Source: Bacteroides sp. (GTDB taxonomy: Bacteria > Bacteroidota > Bacteroidia > Bacteroidales > Bacteroidaceae). From it: 64,000 nt of DNA. A program made the position numbers and the translations under genes. Where the stretch lies: assembly GCA_030152865.1 (NCBI GenBank), contig JASLIW010000053.1, positions 58,864 through 122,863 on the forward strand, written 5' to 3'. The notes beneath the pieces were generated by a model. The model was given only the letters and a program-made list of their open reading frames with translations, had not been told where the DNA came from and did not search any database. Positions 36,967 to 47,260 of this stretch are shown here, piece after piece. Each line of letters begins with the position of its first letter. Position 1 is the first letter of the stretch.

Positions 36967-39072
36967 ATGAAAAAAACTCTATTAATTTTAGCTGCAAGCT
37001 GTATGATGTACTCCTGTACTACTACACCTACAGAAAGTGACAACCCTCTACTTTCTGAGTTTACAACTAAGTTTGGTGTTCCCCCTTTTGATTTAATCAA
37101 AACGAAGCACTACAAACCTGCATTTGAGCAAGGCTTCAAGGAGCAAAATGAGGCGATTAAAGCAATTGTTGACAATCCAGAGGAGGCCTCTTTTGAAAAT
37201 GTTATTGTTGCTCTAGATAATAGTGCAGAAACATTGAACCGTGTTAGTAGAATATTTTCTGGTCTGACCAGTGCAGACACTAATGATGAACTACAAGCAA
37301 TAAAAGCAGAGCTTCTACCTATTCGATCTGAACATCAAGCAAGTATTTACTTAAATGATGCCCTATTTAAAAAAGTAGATGAAGTCTATGAGAAAAGAGA
37401 TCAATTAAATCTTAGCACAGAGCAAAGCAGACTCTTAGACAACACCTACAACGCATTTATTCGCTCTGGAGCTAAACTAAATGATAGCGATAAAGAAAGA
37501 TTTAAAGCCATCAATAAGGAGCTTTCATCTCTTACTTTTAACTTTGAAAAGAACCTCTTGAATGAAGACAACTCCTTCCAGCTTTTTATTGACAAGGAAG
37601 AAGATTTGGCCGGCTTATCGGAAAGCTATATCGAGAATGCTGCAGCAGAAGCTAAAGCAGCTGGGCAAGAAGGCAAGTGGCTGGTAACACTTCACAACTC
37701 AAGCCGCTTACCCTTCTTACAAAATGCCGAAAACAGGGAGCTACGTAAGCAGCTCTTCACAGCCTACATAAATAGAGGAAATAATGAGAATGAAAATAAC
37801 AACAAGCAGATTATTACAGATATCATCAAGCTACGCTTAGAGAAAGCAAAACTTTTAGGATATGATAATTACGCTAATTATGTATTAGACCGTAACATGG
37901 CTAAGGATTCTAAAACAGTTATGGATTTCTTAAGCAATCTGTGGGAGTATGCTTTGCCGAGTGCAAAAAAAGAAGCCGCAGAACTCCAGGCCTTAATGGA
38001 TAAGGAAGGTAAAGGAGAAAAGCTTGAAGGCTGGGACTGGTGGTATTATACTACAAAGCTAAGAGAGGCAAAGTATAGCCTGAGCGAAGATGAGATAAAG
38101 CCTTACTTCAAACTAGAAAATGTTCGCAATGGAGCATTTAATGTAGCTAGCAAACTTTATAACATTAGCTTTACACAACTTACTGACATTCCTGTTTACA
38201 ATCCCGACGTAGAAGTATTTGAGGTAAAAGACAATAACGACAATCACATAGGTATATTTTATGTTGATTACTTTCCACGAGCTGGCAAACAGAGTGGTGC
38301 TTGGATGAGCTCTTTTAGGGGCCAAAAAGTAAAGGATGGCCAAGATATCCGCCCACACATCTATAATGTGGCTAGCTTTACGAAACCTACGGCATCAACT
38401 CCTTCATTACTTACACTAGATGAGGTACGTACTTTATTCCATGAATTAGGTCATGGCCTACACGGATTATTAAGTAAATGTAATTATGCTGGCATATCTG
38501 GGACAAGTGTCTCTCGTGACTTTGTTGAACTGCCTTCACAGATTAACGAACACTGGGCTTTAGAAAAGGATGTATTAAAGTCGTACGCAAGACATTATCA
38601 AACAAACGAACCTATCTCAGATGAGCTCATTGAAAAGATACAGAAGCAAGTTACGTTTAATGAGGGCTTTAGAGTGACCGAGCTACTTGCTGCTGCAATC
38701 TTAGATATGAACCTCCATAACCTGACTGAAATAAGTGATGATTTAGATGTCGTTGAGTTTGAGAATCAAGCCATGAGTAAATTAGGCTTAATAGAGCAAA
38801 TTCCGCCAAGGTATAGAACGACTTACTTCAAGCATATAGTAGGCGGTTATGCAGCTGGGTACTATAGCTATCTATGGGCAAATGTTTTGGATGCTGATGC
38901 TTTTGAAGCGTTCAAAGAAAATGGAATTTTTGACGCCGAGACAGCCAGAAAGTTTAAAGAAAACATCCTTGAAAAAGGGAACAGTGAAGACCCTATGACA
39001 CTCTATGTTAAATTTAGAGGACATGAGCCCAAACTAGAGCCTATGCTCAGAGATCGTGGATTAATTAATTAA
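36967..39072 (+). CDS. dcp: M3 family metallopeptidase (peptidyl-dipeptidase Dcp-like), lipoprotein
   Basis: A 701-residue zinc peptidase of family M3, related to Dcp, which removes C-terminal dipeptides from peptides. The zinc site is H492-ELG-H496 in FHELGHGLHG, followed by the RDFVELPSQINEHW helix carrying the third ligand. The N-terminus MKKTLLILAASCMMYSC is a lipoprotein signal, so it probably acts in the periplasm, unlike cytoplasmic relatives. The frame begins four codons earlier (36955), but the signal peptide clearly starts at 36967. It is the last gene of the rhomboid operon and is followed by a strong terminator. Confidence 0.93.
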   Translation: MKKTLLILAASCMMYSCTTTPTESDNPLLSEFTTKFGVPPFDLIKTKHYKPAFEQGFKEQNEAIKAIVDNPEEASFENVIVALDNSAETLNRVSRIFSGLTSADTNDELQAIKAELLPIRSEHQASIYLNDALFKKVDEVYEKRDQLNLSTEQSRLLDNTYNAFIRSGAKLNDSDKERFKAINKELSSLTFNFEKNLLNEDNSFQLFIDKEEDLAGLSESYIENAAAEAKAAGQEGKWLVTLHNSSRLPFLQNAENRELRKQLFTAYINRGNNENENNNKQIITDIIKLRLEKAKLLGYDNYANYVLDRNMAKDSKTVMDFLSNLWEYALPSAKKEAAELQALMDKEGKGEKLEGWDWWYYTTKLREAKYSLSEDEIKPYFKLENVRNGAFNVASKLYNISFTQLTDIPVYNPDVEVFEVKDNNDNHIGIFYVDYFPRAGKQSGAWMSSFRGQKVKDGQDIRPHIYNVASFTKPTASTPSLLTLDEVRTLFHELGHGLHGLLSKCNYAGISGTSVSRDFVELPSQINEHWALEKDVLKSYARHYQTNEPISDELIEKIQKQVTFNEGFRVTELLAAAILDMNLHNLTEISDDLDVVEFENQAMSKLGLIEQIPPRYRTTYFKHIVGGYAAGYYSYLWANVLDADAFEAFKENGIFDAETARKFKENILEKGNSEDPMTLYVKFRGHEPKLEPMLRDRGLIN

Positions 39073-39095
39073 ATTCACCTTATTACTAAACAAAC

Positions 39096-39123
39096 AAAAA
39101 GAGAGTGCTCGCACTCTCTTTTT
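39096..39123 (+). terminator. Terminator of the rhomboid/M3 operon
   Basis: 13-bp perfect stem (39096-39108 with 39111-39123) around TC, followed by further T and an A-rich left flank. Confidence 0.9.
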
Positions 39124-39313
39124 TGTTTAATCCACTCTCCTATCTAGTCCAAAACACCCCAAAGTCTTATAACAGGTCCCTCTACCTTATAAAAAGCCTC
39201 TACTTTTGAGTATGAAAACCCTAGCTAACACCAAATAATGGAGGGATTTAAACCTAAACGCTTCTATTTACCAAATATTTGGCAATGCATTATAAATGAG
39301 TGTAAAAAAAAGC

Positions 39314-39321
39314 TATATTTG
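39314..39321 (+). promoter_or_regulatory. secDF -7 element (TATATTTG)
   Basis: Exact TAnnTTTG 67 bases upstream of secDF; no TTG at the standard -33 spacing. Confidence 0.5.
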
Positions 39322-39388
39322 CAAACTTGAAGTAGTATACATCTAAGAAATAATAAATTATAAAATAATCATAAACAAAAAAGTAAAA

Positions 39389-42349
39389 ATGCAAAACAAA
39401 AAACATTTATCAGTTTTTGCGGCAGTTTTTGCGGGATTACTCTCACTAGTTTGTGCGTTTTATCTCTCATTTTCTGTGGTTACTAGTCATTATATGGCGA
39501 AAGCTGAAGAATATGCTAATGGAGATGAAATTCGCCAACAAGAGTATCTAGACTCCTTAGCTAACAAAAAAGTGTGGCTGGGTTATACCCTAAAAGAGAG
39601 CCGTGAAATGGAAGTAGGCCTTGGCCTTGACCTTAAAGGTGGTATGAATGTTATCCTCGAAGTATCGGTTCCAGACGTAATTCGCACTTTAGCAGATAAC
39701 AAACCTGACGAAGAATTTAACAACGCGCTTGAAACAGCCAATCGCTTAGCTATATCTAGCCAAGATGACTTAATTACTGTTTTCGCAAAAGAGTTTAAAA
39801 AAGAAGCTCCAGGCAAAAGCTTAGCTTCAATCTTTGCAACTAAACAGCTTAAAGGTCAAGTAACACAAAACACATCAGATGCAGAAGTTATCAAAATACT
39901 TCGCAAAGAAGTGAAGACAGCTGTTGACAACTCATTTAACGTACTTAGAACACGTATTGACCGCTTCGGTGTAGTACAGCCTAATATTCAACAATTAGAG
40001 GGTGGCTTGGGACGTATCATGATTGAGCTTCCTGGTATTAAAGAACCAGCTCGTGTGCGTAAGCTCCTTCAAGGTTCAGCCAACCTAGAATTTTGGGAAA
40101 CCTACACAAGTGCAGAGGTTATGCCTTCACTCCAAAGTGCAGATAATGTTTTAGCTAAAACTCTTCAAGCTACAACCCATATTGAGAAAAAGGAAAATGA
40201 GTTGCTCGCCCAATTAGAAGAGGGCGCTGACAGCCTAGCTATTGCTAAACAAATAGAAGAGCTTCACAGCAAGGCCGAAACAGTAAACAGCCCGCTTCTT
40301 AGCAAATTGCACATCCTTCCCTATGGATCTTCAGCAATTGCAGGTCAAGCAGCAATTAAAGATACAGCCACAATCAATAACTACTTGAATAGACCTGAAG
40401 TACTTAAGGTTCTTCCTTCTAATTTAAGTCTCAAATGGGCCGTAGCTCCTGAAAAAGATTCTGGATTACTAACGCTATATGCTATCAAAGTAACTGATCG
40501 TAGTGGTAAAGCTCCTCTTGAGGGAGATGTTGTTACAGATGCTAAGAGCGAGTATGATCAATACAACAATCCTGTTGTGTCTATGGTCATGAATAGTGAC
40601 GGTGCCAGAAAGTGGGCTCAACTAACTAAAAAGAATAAAGGCAGAGCTATAGCTATTGCACTAGATGGCTATGTCTATTCAGCACCAAATGTAAATGATG
40701 AAATTACAGGTGGACGTTCTCAAATTTCAGGTAACTTTACTGTAGATGAAACTACCGACCTTGCTAACGTTCTAAAGTCTGGTAAAATGCCTGCACCTGC
40801 ACGTATTGTACAGGAAGAAATTATAGGACCTTCACTAGGACAAGCATCTATTAATGCAGGTATTATGTCATTCGCTGTTGCACTTGTACTCCTTATGGTC
40901 TATATGTGCTCTATCTATGGTATTATTCCTGGTATGGTAGCTAATGGTGCTCTTATATTCAATCTTTTCTTCACTTTAGGAGTTTTAGCTTCTTTCCAAG
41001 CTGCCTTAACACTATCTGGTATAGCAGGTATGGTTTTAGCTTTAGGTATGGCAGTGGATGCTAACGTGCTTATTTATGAAAGAACCAAAGAGGAGCTAAG
41101 AGCTGGCAAAGGGATTAAAGTGGCTATAGCAGATGGTTATGCCAACGCTTTCTCTGCTATTTTAGACTCAAACGTAACTTCTATTATTACAGGTATCATC
41201 TTATTTAACTTTGGTACAGGACCTATCAAAGGTTTCGCTACAACTTTAATAATAGGTATTACAATCTCTTTCTTTACAGCTGTATTCTTAACTAGATATG
41301 TCTATCAACGAGTGATTGGCCCTAAGACACTAGAGAAGCTTACCTTCAGCTCGCCTATTTCAAAGAATATGCTTGTTGATCCTAAGTTTAACTTTATGGC
41401 TCACAACAAAAAATACTTTGCTATTTTAGGTATAGTACTTGTTATTTGTGTGGGTTCTCTAGCTTTTAGAGGACTGAGCCAAAGTATTGACTTTACTGGT
41501 GGTCGTAACTTTAAAGTACAGTTCGAAAACGAAGTTGAGCCAGAACAAGTTCGTAGCCTTATCGCTGATAAGTTTGGTGATGAAGCAACAGTTAGCGTTG
41601 TAGCTATTGGTACTGATGGAAAAACAGTGCGTATTAGTACAAACTATCGAATCGAAGAAAACAGTGAAACGATCGACTCAGAAATTGAAGAAGTACTTTT
41701 TGAAACACTACAGCCTCTACTCACTCAAGATATAGATTTAGAAATCTTTATCGACCGTGAAAACCATACAGGTGGTAGTATCATAAGCTCACAAAAAGTA
41801 GGTCCTAGTATTGCTGATGACATCAAGACAGGAGCTTTTTGGTCAGTTATACTTGCGCTACTAGCTATCGGACTCTATATCCTTATTCGATTCCGTAACA
41901 TTGCTTATAGTGTGGGTTCAGTAGTAGCTCTTGCTAGTGATACACTTATGATATTAGGTGTTTACTCCTTATTCTGGGGTACATTCTTACCTTTCTCATT
42001 AGAGATAGACCAGACCTTCATTGGTGCTATTCTAACAGCTATCGGTTATTCTATTAATGACAAGGTGGTTATTTTTGACCGTGTCAGAGAGTATTTTGGC
42101 CTATTCCCTAAGCGGGATAAGTTCCAGTTATTCAATGACTCTTTGAATACAACACTAGCTCGTACAATCAACACTTCATTCAGTACACTGATTGTATTAC
42201 TGTGTATCTTCATTATTGGTGGTGACTCAATCAGAAGCTTCTCATTTGCTATGATTTTAGGTGTCGTTTTTGGTACCTTATCTTCATTGTTTGTAGCTTC
42301 TCCTGTTGCTTACTTAATTATGAACAAGAAAAAAGAAGAGAAAAAATAG
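39389..42349 (+). CDS. secDF: Fused protein translocase subunit SecDF
   Basis: Proton-driven accessory subunit of the Sec translocon that pulls exported proteins into the periplasm. The 986-residue protein is a natural SecD-SecF fusion. The SecD half has a TM1 anchor, the LGLDLKGGMNVILEV signature, a large periplasmic P1 domain and helices with GMAVDANVLIYERTKEEL. The SecF half (from ~residue 660) has SIDFTGGRNFKV and GYSINDKVVIFDRVRE. The fusion is the norm in Bacteroidota. It is monocistronic with promoter and terminator on either side. Confidence 0.97.
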   Translation: MQNKKHLSVFAAVFAGLLSLVCAFYLSFSVVTSHYMAKAEEYANGDEIRQQEYLDSLANKKVWLGYTLKESREMEVGLGLDLKGGMNVILEVSVPDVIRTLADNKPDEEFNNALETANRLAISSQDDLITVFAKEFKKEAPGKSLASIFATKQLKGQVTQNTSDAEVIKILRKEVKTAVDNSFNVLRTRIDRFGVVQPNIQQLEGGLGRIMIELPGIKEPARVRKLLQGSANLEFWETYTSAEVMPSLQSADNVLAKTLQATTHIEKKENELLAQLEEGADSLAIAKQIEELHSKAETVNSPLLSKLHILPYGSSAIAGQAAIKDTATINNYLNRPEVLKVLPSNLSLKWAVAPEKDSGLLTLYAIKVTDRSGKAPLEGDVVTDAKSEYDQYNNPVVSMVMNSDGARKWAQLTKKNKGRAIAIALDGYVYSAPNVNDEITGGRSQISGNFTVDETTDLANVLKSGKMPAPARIVQEEIIGPSLGQASINAGIMSFAVALVLLMVYMCSIYGIIPGMVANGALIFNLFFTLGVLASFQAALTLSGIAGMVLALGMAVDANVLIYERTKEELRAGKGIKVAIADGYANAFSAILDSNVTSIITGIILFNFGTGPIKGFATTLIIGITISFFTAVFLTRYVYQRVIGPKTLEKLTFSSPISKNMLVDPKFNFMAHNKKYFAILGIVLVICVGSLAFRGLSQSIDFTGGRNFKVQFENEVEPEQVRSLIADKFGDEATVSVVAIGTDGKTVRISTNYRIEENSETIDSEIEEVLFETLQPLLTQDIDLEIFIDRENHTGGSIISSQKVGPSIADDIKTGAFWSVILALLAIGLYILIRFRNIAYSVGSVVALASDTLMILGVYSLFWGTFLPFSLEIDQTFIGAILTAIGYSINDKVVIFDRVREYFGLFPKRDKFQLFNDSLNTTLARTINTSFSTLIVLLCIFIIGGDSIRSFSFAMILGVVFGTLSSLFVASPVAYLIMNKKKEEKK

Positions 42350-42374
42350 AAATACTATTTTTTAAAACAAATAC

Positions 42375-42413
42375 AAAAGACGCTGTAAGATTAAATCTTT
42401 TACAGCGTCTTTT
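42375..42413 (+). terminator. secDF terminator
   Basis: 14-bp stem (42375-42388 with 42400-42413) followed by a run of T that ends four bases before the first possible ATG of the next frame (42418). Confidence 0.88.
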
Positions 42414-42456
42414 TTTTATGGAATATATGTATCTTCGTACAAATCAAAAGAAGAGT

Positions 42457-43497
42457 ATGAAGAAAAGCATCTATCACATCTTACTTAGCTGTATACTTAT
42501 AGGAATATGTGGGGCTTGTAGCAAAGACAACAAGCTATCTGGCACAGCCCTTATAGGTAAACTAGGAGATATCAATGATACCCTATATCTCTATGGAACT
42601 GATCGCTTTTACGATCAATTGGACACGATATATGTACATAAAGGCGAGTTCATCCATCAGCTAGATATAGATACTACTATTATAGCTTTTCTCTATTCCA
42701 AGACTTTTCAAGAAAGGCCCTTATTTCTTACACCTAATAATCAAATTACAATCTTAAGGGATACTACTGACTCTACAAGGCTAATAACTGCCGATAGCCC
42801 TATAAACAGGGATTATGAGCAACTAAGAAATACACTTGCCGAACTACCCGATTCCTTAAAAAATCAAACCCTCGAAGACTATATCACAGCTCACCCTTTC
42901 TCTATGAGTAGCATTGGGGCTATTCAAGCGTATTTAGCTTGGACTCCAGAACCTGATTATAAGCAAATAGAAGAGCTCATAGATAAGCTACCTGGCATCT
43001 TAAAAGATAGGCAAGATGTAGAGGAAATTCAAACTCTGCTTACACGAGCTCAACGTGCTCAAGTAGGTAGAAGTGCACTGTTCTTCAACGTTCCCTCATT
43101 TGACGGCAAAAAGTTTGATAAAAAAGATTTTAATAACAAAACCTATCTACTCTATTTTTGGGCTAGTTGGGACCAGCAAAGCAATCAACTCAATCAAGAA
43201 CTTAAGAGCCTCTACAAAACATGGAAGAAACAAAAGGACTTTGAAATACTAGGGATTAATCTTGATAGAGATACTCTTGCCCTACAAGAAGTTCTAAAAA
43301 GAGATACCATCAGCTGGAAAATAGCTTACGATTTGGATGGTCTTGAATCTAAAGTAGCAGATAGATATGGATTAATGAAGCTTCCAACCACCTATCTCAT
43401 CAACAAACACGGGACTATTGAGGCTAGGGATATTCCTGTTGACTCTATTCACTCTTTTTTAGAGAAGACTTTTAACACAAAGAAAAAAATCAAATAA
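42457..43497 (+). CDS. Thioredoxin-fold (TlpA/AhpC-like) lipoprotein lacking CxxC
   Basis: A 346-residue predicted lipoprotein (signal MKKSIYHILLSCILIGICGAC, lipobox CGAC) with an N-terminal DUF4369-like beta region and a C-terminal TlpA-like domain from ~residue 205. The motif region reads YFWASWDQQS, so the two active-site cysteines are replaced (D239 and S242). The cis-proline loop MKLPTTYLI is intact, as is the rest of the fold. Redox activity is therefore unlikely. The frame opens 13 codons earlier at 42418, but that would start against the secDF terminator and lacks a signal peptide. ComM follows after 17 bp. Confidence 0.82.
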   Translation: MKKSIYHILLSCILIGICGACSKDNKLSGTALIGKLGDINDTLYLYGTDRFYDQLDTIYVHKGEFIHQLDIDTTIIAFLYSKTFQERPLFLTPNNQITILRDTTDSTRLITADSPINRDYEQLRNTLAELPDSLKNQTLEDYITAHPFSMSSIGAIQAYLAWTPEPDYKQIEELIDKLPGILKDRQDVEEIQTLLTRAQRAQVGRSALFFNVPSFDGKKFDKKDFNNKTYLLYFWASWDQQSNQLNQELKSLYKTWKKQKDFEILGINLDRDTLALQEVLKRDTISWKIAYDLDGLESKVADRYGLMKLPTTYLINKHGTIEARDIPVDSIHSFLEKTFNTKKKIK

Positions 43498-43514
43498 CAC
43501 TTAAATCTTAACAC

Positions 43515-45053
43515 ATGCTTATTAAAACCTTTGGAGCTACAGTCCAAGGGGTAGATGCTATGTTGATCACTATTGAGGTCAATAGCTCACGAGGCTGTAT
43601 GTTCTACCTCGTAGGATTACCCGATTCAGCTGTAAAAGAGAGTCACCAACGCATCTTATCCGCCCTTGACGTATCTGGCTATAAGCTACCAACCACACAA
43701 ATTGTTATCAACATGGCCCCAGCAGATGTTCGCAAAGAGGGATCAGCCTATGACCTTCCTTTGGCTATGGGTATGTTAGCCTCAACTAAGAGTATAGGGC
43801 TAGACCTCATCGAAAAGTACATCATTATGGGAGAACTTAGCCTAGATGGCTCTATTCGCCCCATAAAAGGTGCCTTACCCATCGCAATAAAAGCAAGAGA
43901 GCTCGGTTTTGAGGGGTTTATATTACCCAAAGACAACGCGCTTGAGGCTGCAGTTGTTAATGATTTACAAGTACTAGGGGTTAGTCACATTACTGAAGTC
44001 ATAGACTTCTTCCAAGGAGAGCAAAAAATAGAGCCCACTGTTTTAAATACACGAGAGGAGTTCTATAAACAACAGTCGGTTTTTGACTTTGATTTTTCAG
44101 AGGTCAAAGGGCAAAGCTCGGTAAAACGGGCATTAGAAGTTGCAGCAGCTGGTGGCCATAACCTCATTATGGTTGGACCTCCGGGAAGTGGTAAGTCTAT
44201 GATGGCAAAGCGCCTCCCTTCTATTCTCCCACCTCTTTCCTTGGGCGAAAGCCTAGAAACTACTAAGATACATTCAGTGGCTGGAAAACTAGACAAAGGA
44301 ACTTCGCTCATTAGTTCCCGCCCATTTCGAGCTCCACACCACAGTACATCAACGGTGGCTATGGCTGGTGGAGGGGCTTACCCCCAACCCGGAGAAATAA
44401 GCTTAGCTCATCACGGAGTACTATTTCTTGATGAATTACCTGAGTTTTCTAGGAATGTACTGGAGGTCCTACGACAACCCCTAGAAGATCGAAAAATCAC
44501 TATCTCACGTGTTAGGTGTAGCGTAGATTATCCTGCTAGTTTTATGCTGGTTGCTTCTATGAACCCCTGTCCTTGTGGCTACTACAACCATCCAACAAAA
44601 GCTTGTGTATGTAATCCCGGGCAGGTTCAAAAATACCTAAACAAAGTGTCTGGGCCACTACTTGATCGAATAGATATTCAGATTGAAATTATTCCTGTCA
44701 GCTTTGAGCAAATCTCTGATAAAAGGCCAGAAGAGTCAAGCAAAGATATACAACAACGAGTACTGGCTGCTAGACTAATACAAGAACAACGCTATAAAGA
44801 AGAGTCAGATATCTTTTGTAATGCACAGATGACTCCACGCCTTTTGGCTAAATATGCCCAGCCTAGTGAGCAGGGGTTACAGCTGCTAAAGACAGCCATG
44901 GATCGCCTCAACTTATCGGCTAGGGCCTATGACCGCATTTTAAAAGTAGCTCGAACCATTGCAGATTTAGATAAAAAAGAACATATTGAGCCCAGCCACC
45001 TTGCCGAAGCTATCAATTATAGAAACTTAGACCGTGAAAACTGGGCTAGATAA
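43515..45053 (+). CDS. comM: YifB/ComM family Mg-chelatase-like AAA+ ATPase
   Basis: A 512-residue protein of the ComM/YifB family, a hexameric helicase that in Vibrio and relatives promotes branch migration during natural transformation. The N-terminal Lon-like domain (NMAPADVRKEGSAYDLPLAMG) is followed by an AAA+ core with Walker A GPPGSGKSMMAKR and Walker B LFLDELPEF. The SMNPCPCGYYNHPTKACVC cysteine loop and a C-terminal helical domain complete it. DprA at 54.3-55.4 kb is a second transformation-linked gene in the window, though both are widespread and do not prove competence. Confidence 0.94.
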   Translation: MLIKTFGATVQGVDAMLITIEVNSSRGCMFYLVGLPDSAVKESHQRILSALDVSGYKLPTTQIVINMAPADVRKEGSAYDLPLAMGMLASTKSIGLDLIEKYIIMGELSLDGSIRPIKGALPIAIKARELGFEGFILPKDNALEAAVVNDLQVLGVSHITEVIDFFQGEQKIEPTVLNTREEFYKQQSVFDFDFSEVKGQSSVKRALEVAAAGGHNLIMVGPPGSGKSMMAKRLPSILPPLSLGESLETTKIHSVAGKLDKGTSLISSRPFRAPHHSTSTVAMAGGGAYPQPGEISLAHHGVLFLDELPEFSRNVLEVLRQPLEDRKITISRVRCSVDYPASFMLVASMNPCPCGYYNHPTKACVCNPGQVQKYLNKVSGPLLDRIDIQIEIIPVSFEQISDKRPEESSKDIQQRVLAARLIQEQRYKEESDIFCNAQMTPRLLAKYAQPSEQGLQLLKTAMDRLNLSARAYDRILKVARTIADLDKKEHIEPSHLAEAINYRNLDRENWAR

Positions 45054-45121
45054 GCTAATATTTCAAGCTTCTATTCACACATTAAATTCATAGATTAAAG
45101 TAATTTAGCTTGAAAAGGTGC

Positions 45122-45129
45122 TATCTTTG
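45122..45129 (+). promoter_or_regulatory. metG -7 element (TATCTTTG)
   Basis: Exact TAnnTTTG lying just inside the longest metG frame, 36 bases before the preferred ATG. It argues against the earlier start at 45118. Confidence 0.5.
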
Positions 45130-45165
45130 TATGAAAATGTCAAATCAGATAATTTAAGAGATAGA

Positions 45166-47205
45166 ATGGAAAATAAATTTAAGCGAACCACTGTTACTTC
45201 TGCTCTACCCTATGCAAATGGTCCTGTACACATAGGACACATGGCTGGAGTATATATTCCTGCTGATATTTATGTGAGATACCTCAGACTTAAAAAAGAA
45301 GAGGTGCTCTTTATTGGAGGATCTGATGAACATGGTGTTCCTATTACTATACGTGCAAAAAAAGAAGGCCTTACTCCCCAAGACATCGTTGACCGATACC
45401 ACAACTTAATAAAAGATTCTTTTCAAGAATTCGGTATCTCATTTGATGTATATGGCAGAACAACCTCTGACACACATCATCAAATGGCTTCAGATTTCTT
45501 TAAAACCCTTTATGATAAAGGTGAATTTGTAGAGCAAACTTCTGAGCAGTACTACGATGAGAAAGCAGAAACATTCTTGGCAGACAGATACATCACAGGA
45601 GAATGCCCTCACTGCCATGCAGAAGGAGCTTATGGTGATCAGTGCGAAAAATGCGGAACCTCACTGAACCCTACTGATTTGATTAAGCCTGTCAGCACCA
45701 TAACAGGTTCAAAACCAGTGATGCGAGAGACTAAGCACTGGTATCTCCCCTTAGACAAACACGAAGAATGGCTTAGCAAATGGATCCTTGAAGATCACAA
45801 GGAGTGGCGCCCTAATGTGTATGGACAATGCAAAAGCTGGCTTGATATGGGCTTACATCCAAGGGCTGTAAGTAGGGACCTTAATTGGGGCATACCTGTT
45901 CCCGTTGAAGGTGCTGAAGGAAAAGTTCTTTATGTATGGTTTGATGCTCCTATTGGCTACATCTCAAACACCAAAGAATTACTCCCTAATGATTGGGAGA
46001 AGTGGTGGAAAGACAAAGACACTCGTCTAATCCATTTTATCGGTAAAGATAATATCGTATTCCACTGCATCGTATTCCCAGCAATGTTAAAAGCTGAAGG
46101 TAGCTATATCCTTCCCGACAACGTACCTAGCAATGAATTCTTGAACTTAGAAGGGGATAAAATATCAACCTCTAAGAACTGGGCAGTATGGCTCCACGAG
46201 TACTTGAAAGATTTTCCAGGCAAACAGGATGTACTTCGCTACGTACTCACCGCCAATGCTCCCGAAACTAAGGATAATGATTTTACATGGAAAGATTTTC
46301 AAGCTAGAAACAATAATGAACTAGTAGCCGTTTATGGTAACTTTGTCAATCGAGCTCTGGTCCTAACTCACAAGTACTTTGAAGGTAAAGTTCCAAGTCG
46401 TCTAACTCTTACAGAATACGACAAGGAAATCATCGAAAGCTTTAGAGAAATCAAAGCTAGAGTGGAGAAACTACTCAACAACTTTAAGTTCAGAGAAGCT
46501 CAAAAAGAAGCCATGAACTTAGCCCGTATTGGCAATAAGTATCTAGCAGATACAGAGCCATGGAAAGTCGCTAAAACAGACCTAGAACGCGTAGGTACTA
46601 TTTTAAATATTAGCCTACAATTAGTAGCTAACTTAGCTATTGCATTTGAACCTTTCCTACCTTTTAGCTCTGCCAAACTAAGAGAAATGCTTAATATGGA
46701 ATCATTTGACTGGAATGACTTAGGTAAGTTAGACTTACTAACAAATGACCATCAAATCAATAAAGCTCAACTACTATTCCAAAAAATAGAAGATGATGAA
46801 ATTCAAATACAACTAGACCGACTTGCACGAATCAAGCAGGAAAATGAGGAGCAAAACTACCGTGCTCAACCCATTAAAAAAGACATTGTTTTTGATGATT
46901 TCACGAAAATGGATTTACGTGTAGGTACAGTCTTAGCTTGTAAAAAAGTACCAAAAGCAGACAAGCTTCTTGAGTTTAAGATTGATGACGGTTTGGAAAC
47001 TCGTACAATTGTTTCAGGCGTAGCTAAGTTTTACCAGCCAGAGGAACTAATAGGCAAACAACTTTGCTTCATAGCAAACCTCCCTCCAAGAAAGCTAAGA
47101 GGTGTTGTTTCTGAAGGAATGATTCTCTTTGCCGAAAACAATGACGGAGAATTAGTATCAATCATTCCTGCTAAAGAAGTAAAGCCAGGAAGCCAAATTA
47201 ATTAA
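45166..47205 (+). CDS. metG: Methionyl-tRNA synthetase
   Basis: Class I synthetase charging initiator and elongator tRNA-Met. From the preferred start [19 protein letters not shown] it is 679 residues. It has the HIGH motif VHIGHMAG, a zinc knuckle [18 protein letters not shown], the KMSKS-equivalent [11 protein letters not shown], an anticodon-binding helical domain, and a C-terminal tRNA-binding OB domain ([24 protein letters not shown]). The frame extends 16 codons upstream, but a -7 promoter element lies in that extension. A terminator follows at once. Confidence 0.96.
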   Translation: MENKFKRTTVTSALPYANGPVHIGHMAGVYIPADIYVRYLRLKKEEVLFIGGSDEHGVPITIRAKKEGLTPQDIVDRYHNLIKDSFQEFGISFDVYGRTTSDTHHQMASDFFKTLYDKGEFVEQTSEQYYDEKAETFLADRYITGECPHCHAEGAYGDQCEKCGTSLNPTDLIKPVSTITGSKPVMRETKHWYLPLDKHEEWLSKWILEDHKEWRPNVYGQCKSWLDMGLHPRAVSRDLNWGIPVPVEGAEGKVLYVWFDAPIGYISNTKELLPNDWEKWWKDKDTRLIHFIGKDNIVFHCIVFPAMLKAEGSYILPDNVPSNEFLNLEGDKISTSKNWAVWLHEYLKDFPGKQDVLRYVLTANAPETKDNDFTWKDFQARNNNELVAVYGNFVNRALVLTHKYFEGKVPSRLTLTEYDKEIIESFREIKARVEKLLNNFKFREAQKEAMNLARIGNKYLADTEPWKVAKTDLERVGTILNISLQLVANLAIAFEPFLPFSSAKLREMLNMESFDWNDLGKLDLLTNDHQINKAQLLFQKIEDDEIQIQLDRLARIKQENEEQNYRAQPIKKDIVFDDFTKMDLRVGTVLACKKVPKADKLLEFKIDDGLETRTIVSGVAKFYQPEELIGKQLCFIANLPPRKLRGVVSEGMILFAENNDGELVSIIPAKEVKPGSQIN

Positions 47206-47222
47206 GAATAGTTTTATACATT

Positions 47223-47252
47223 AGCACTAGTTATGAAATCATAGCTAGTGCT
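47223..47252 (+). terminator. metG terminator abutting the flippase start codon
   Basis: 14-bp stem (47223-47236 with 47239-47252, one G-T pair) around AA, followed by TTTTT. The next start codon (47261) is only eight bases beyond the hairpin. Confidence 0.85.
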
Positions 47253-47260
47253 TTTTTATT

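Larger units (their letters stand above)
39073..39388 (+). other. 316-bp intergenic region before secDF
   Basis: Holds the M3 peptidase terminator (39096-39123), about 190 bp of AT-rich sequence without a convincing coding frame, a 12-bp palindrome CCAAATATTTGG (39271-39282), and the secDF -7 element (39314-39321). I see no RNA gene. Confidence 0.6.

Noticed and set aside
42418..42456. Upstream start for the second thioredoxin-fold lipoprotein
   Set aside because: The ATG touches the secDF terminator T-run and would bury the lipoprotein signal peptide; the ATG at 42457 gives an intact signal.
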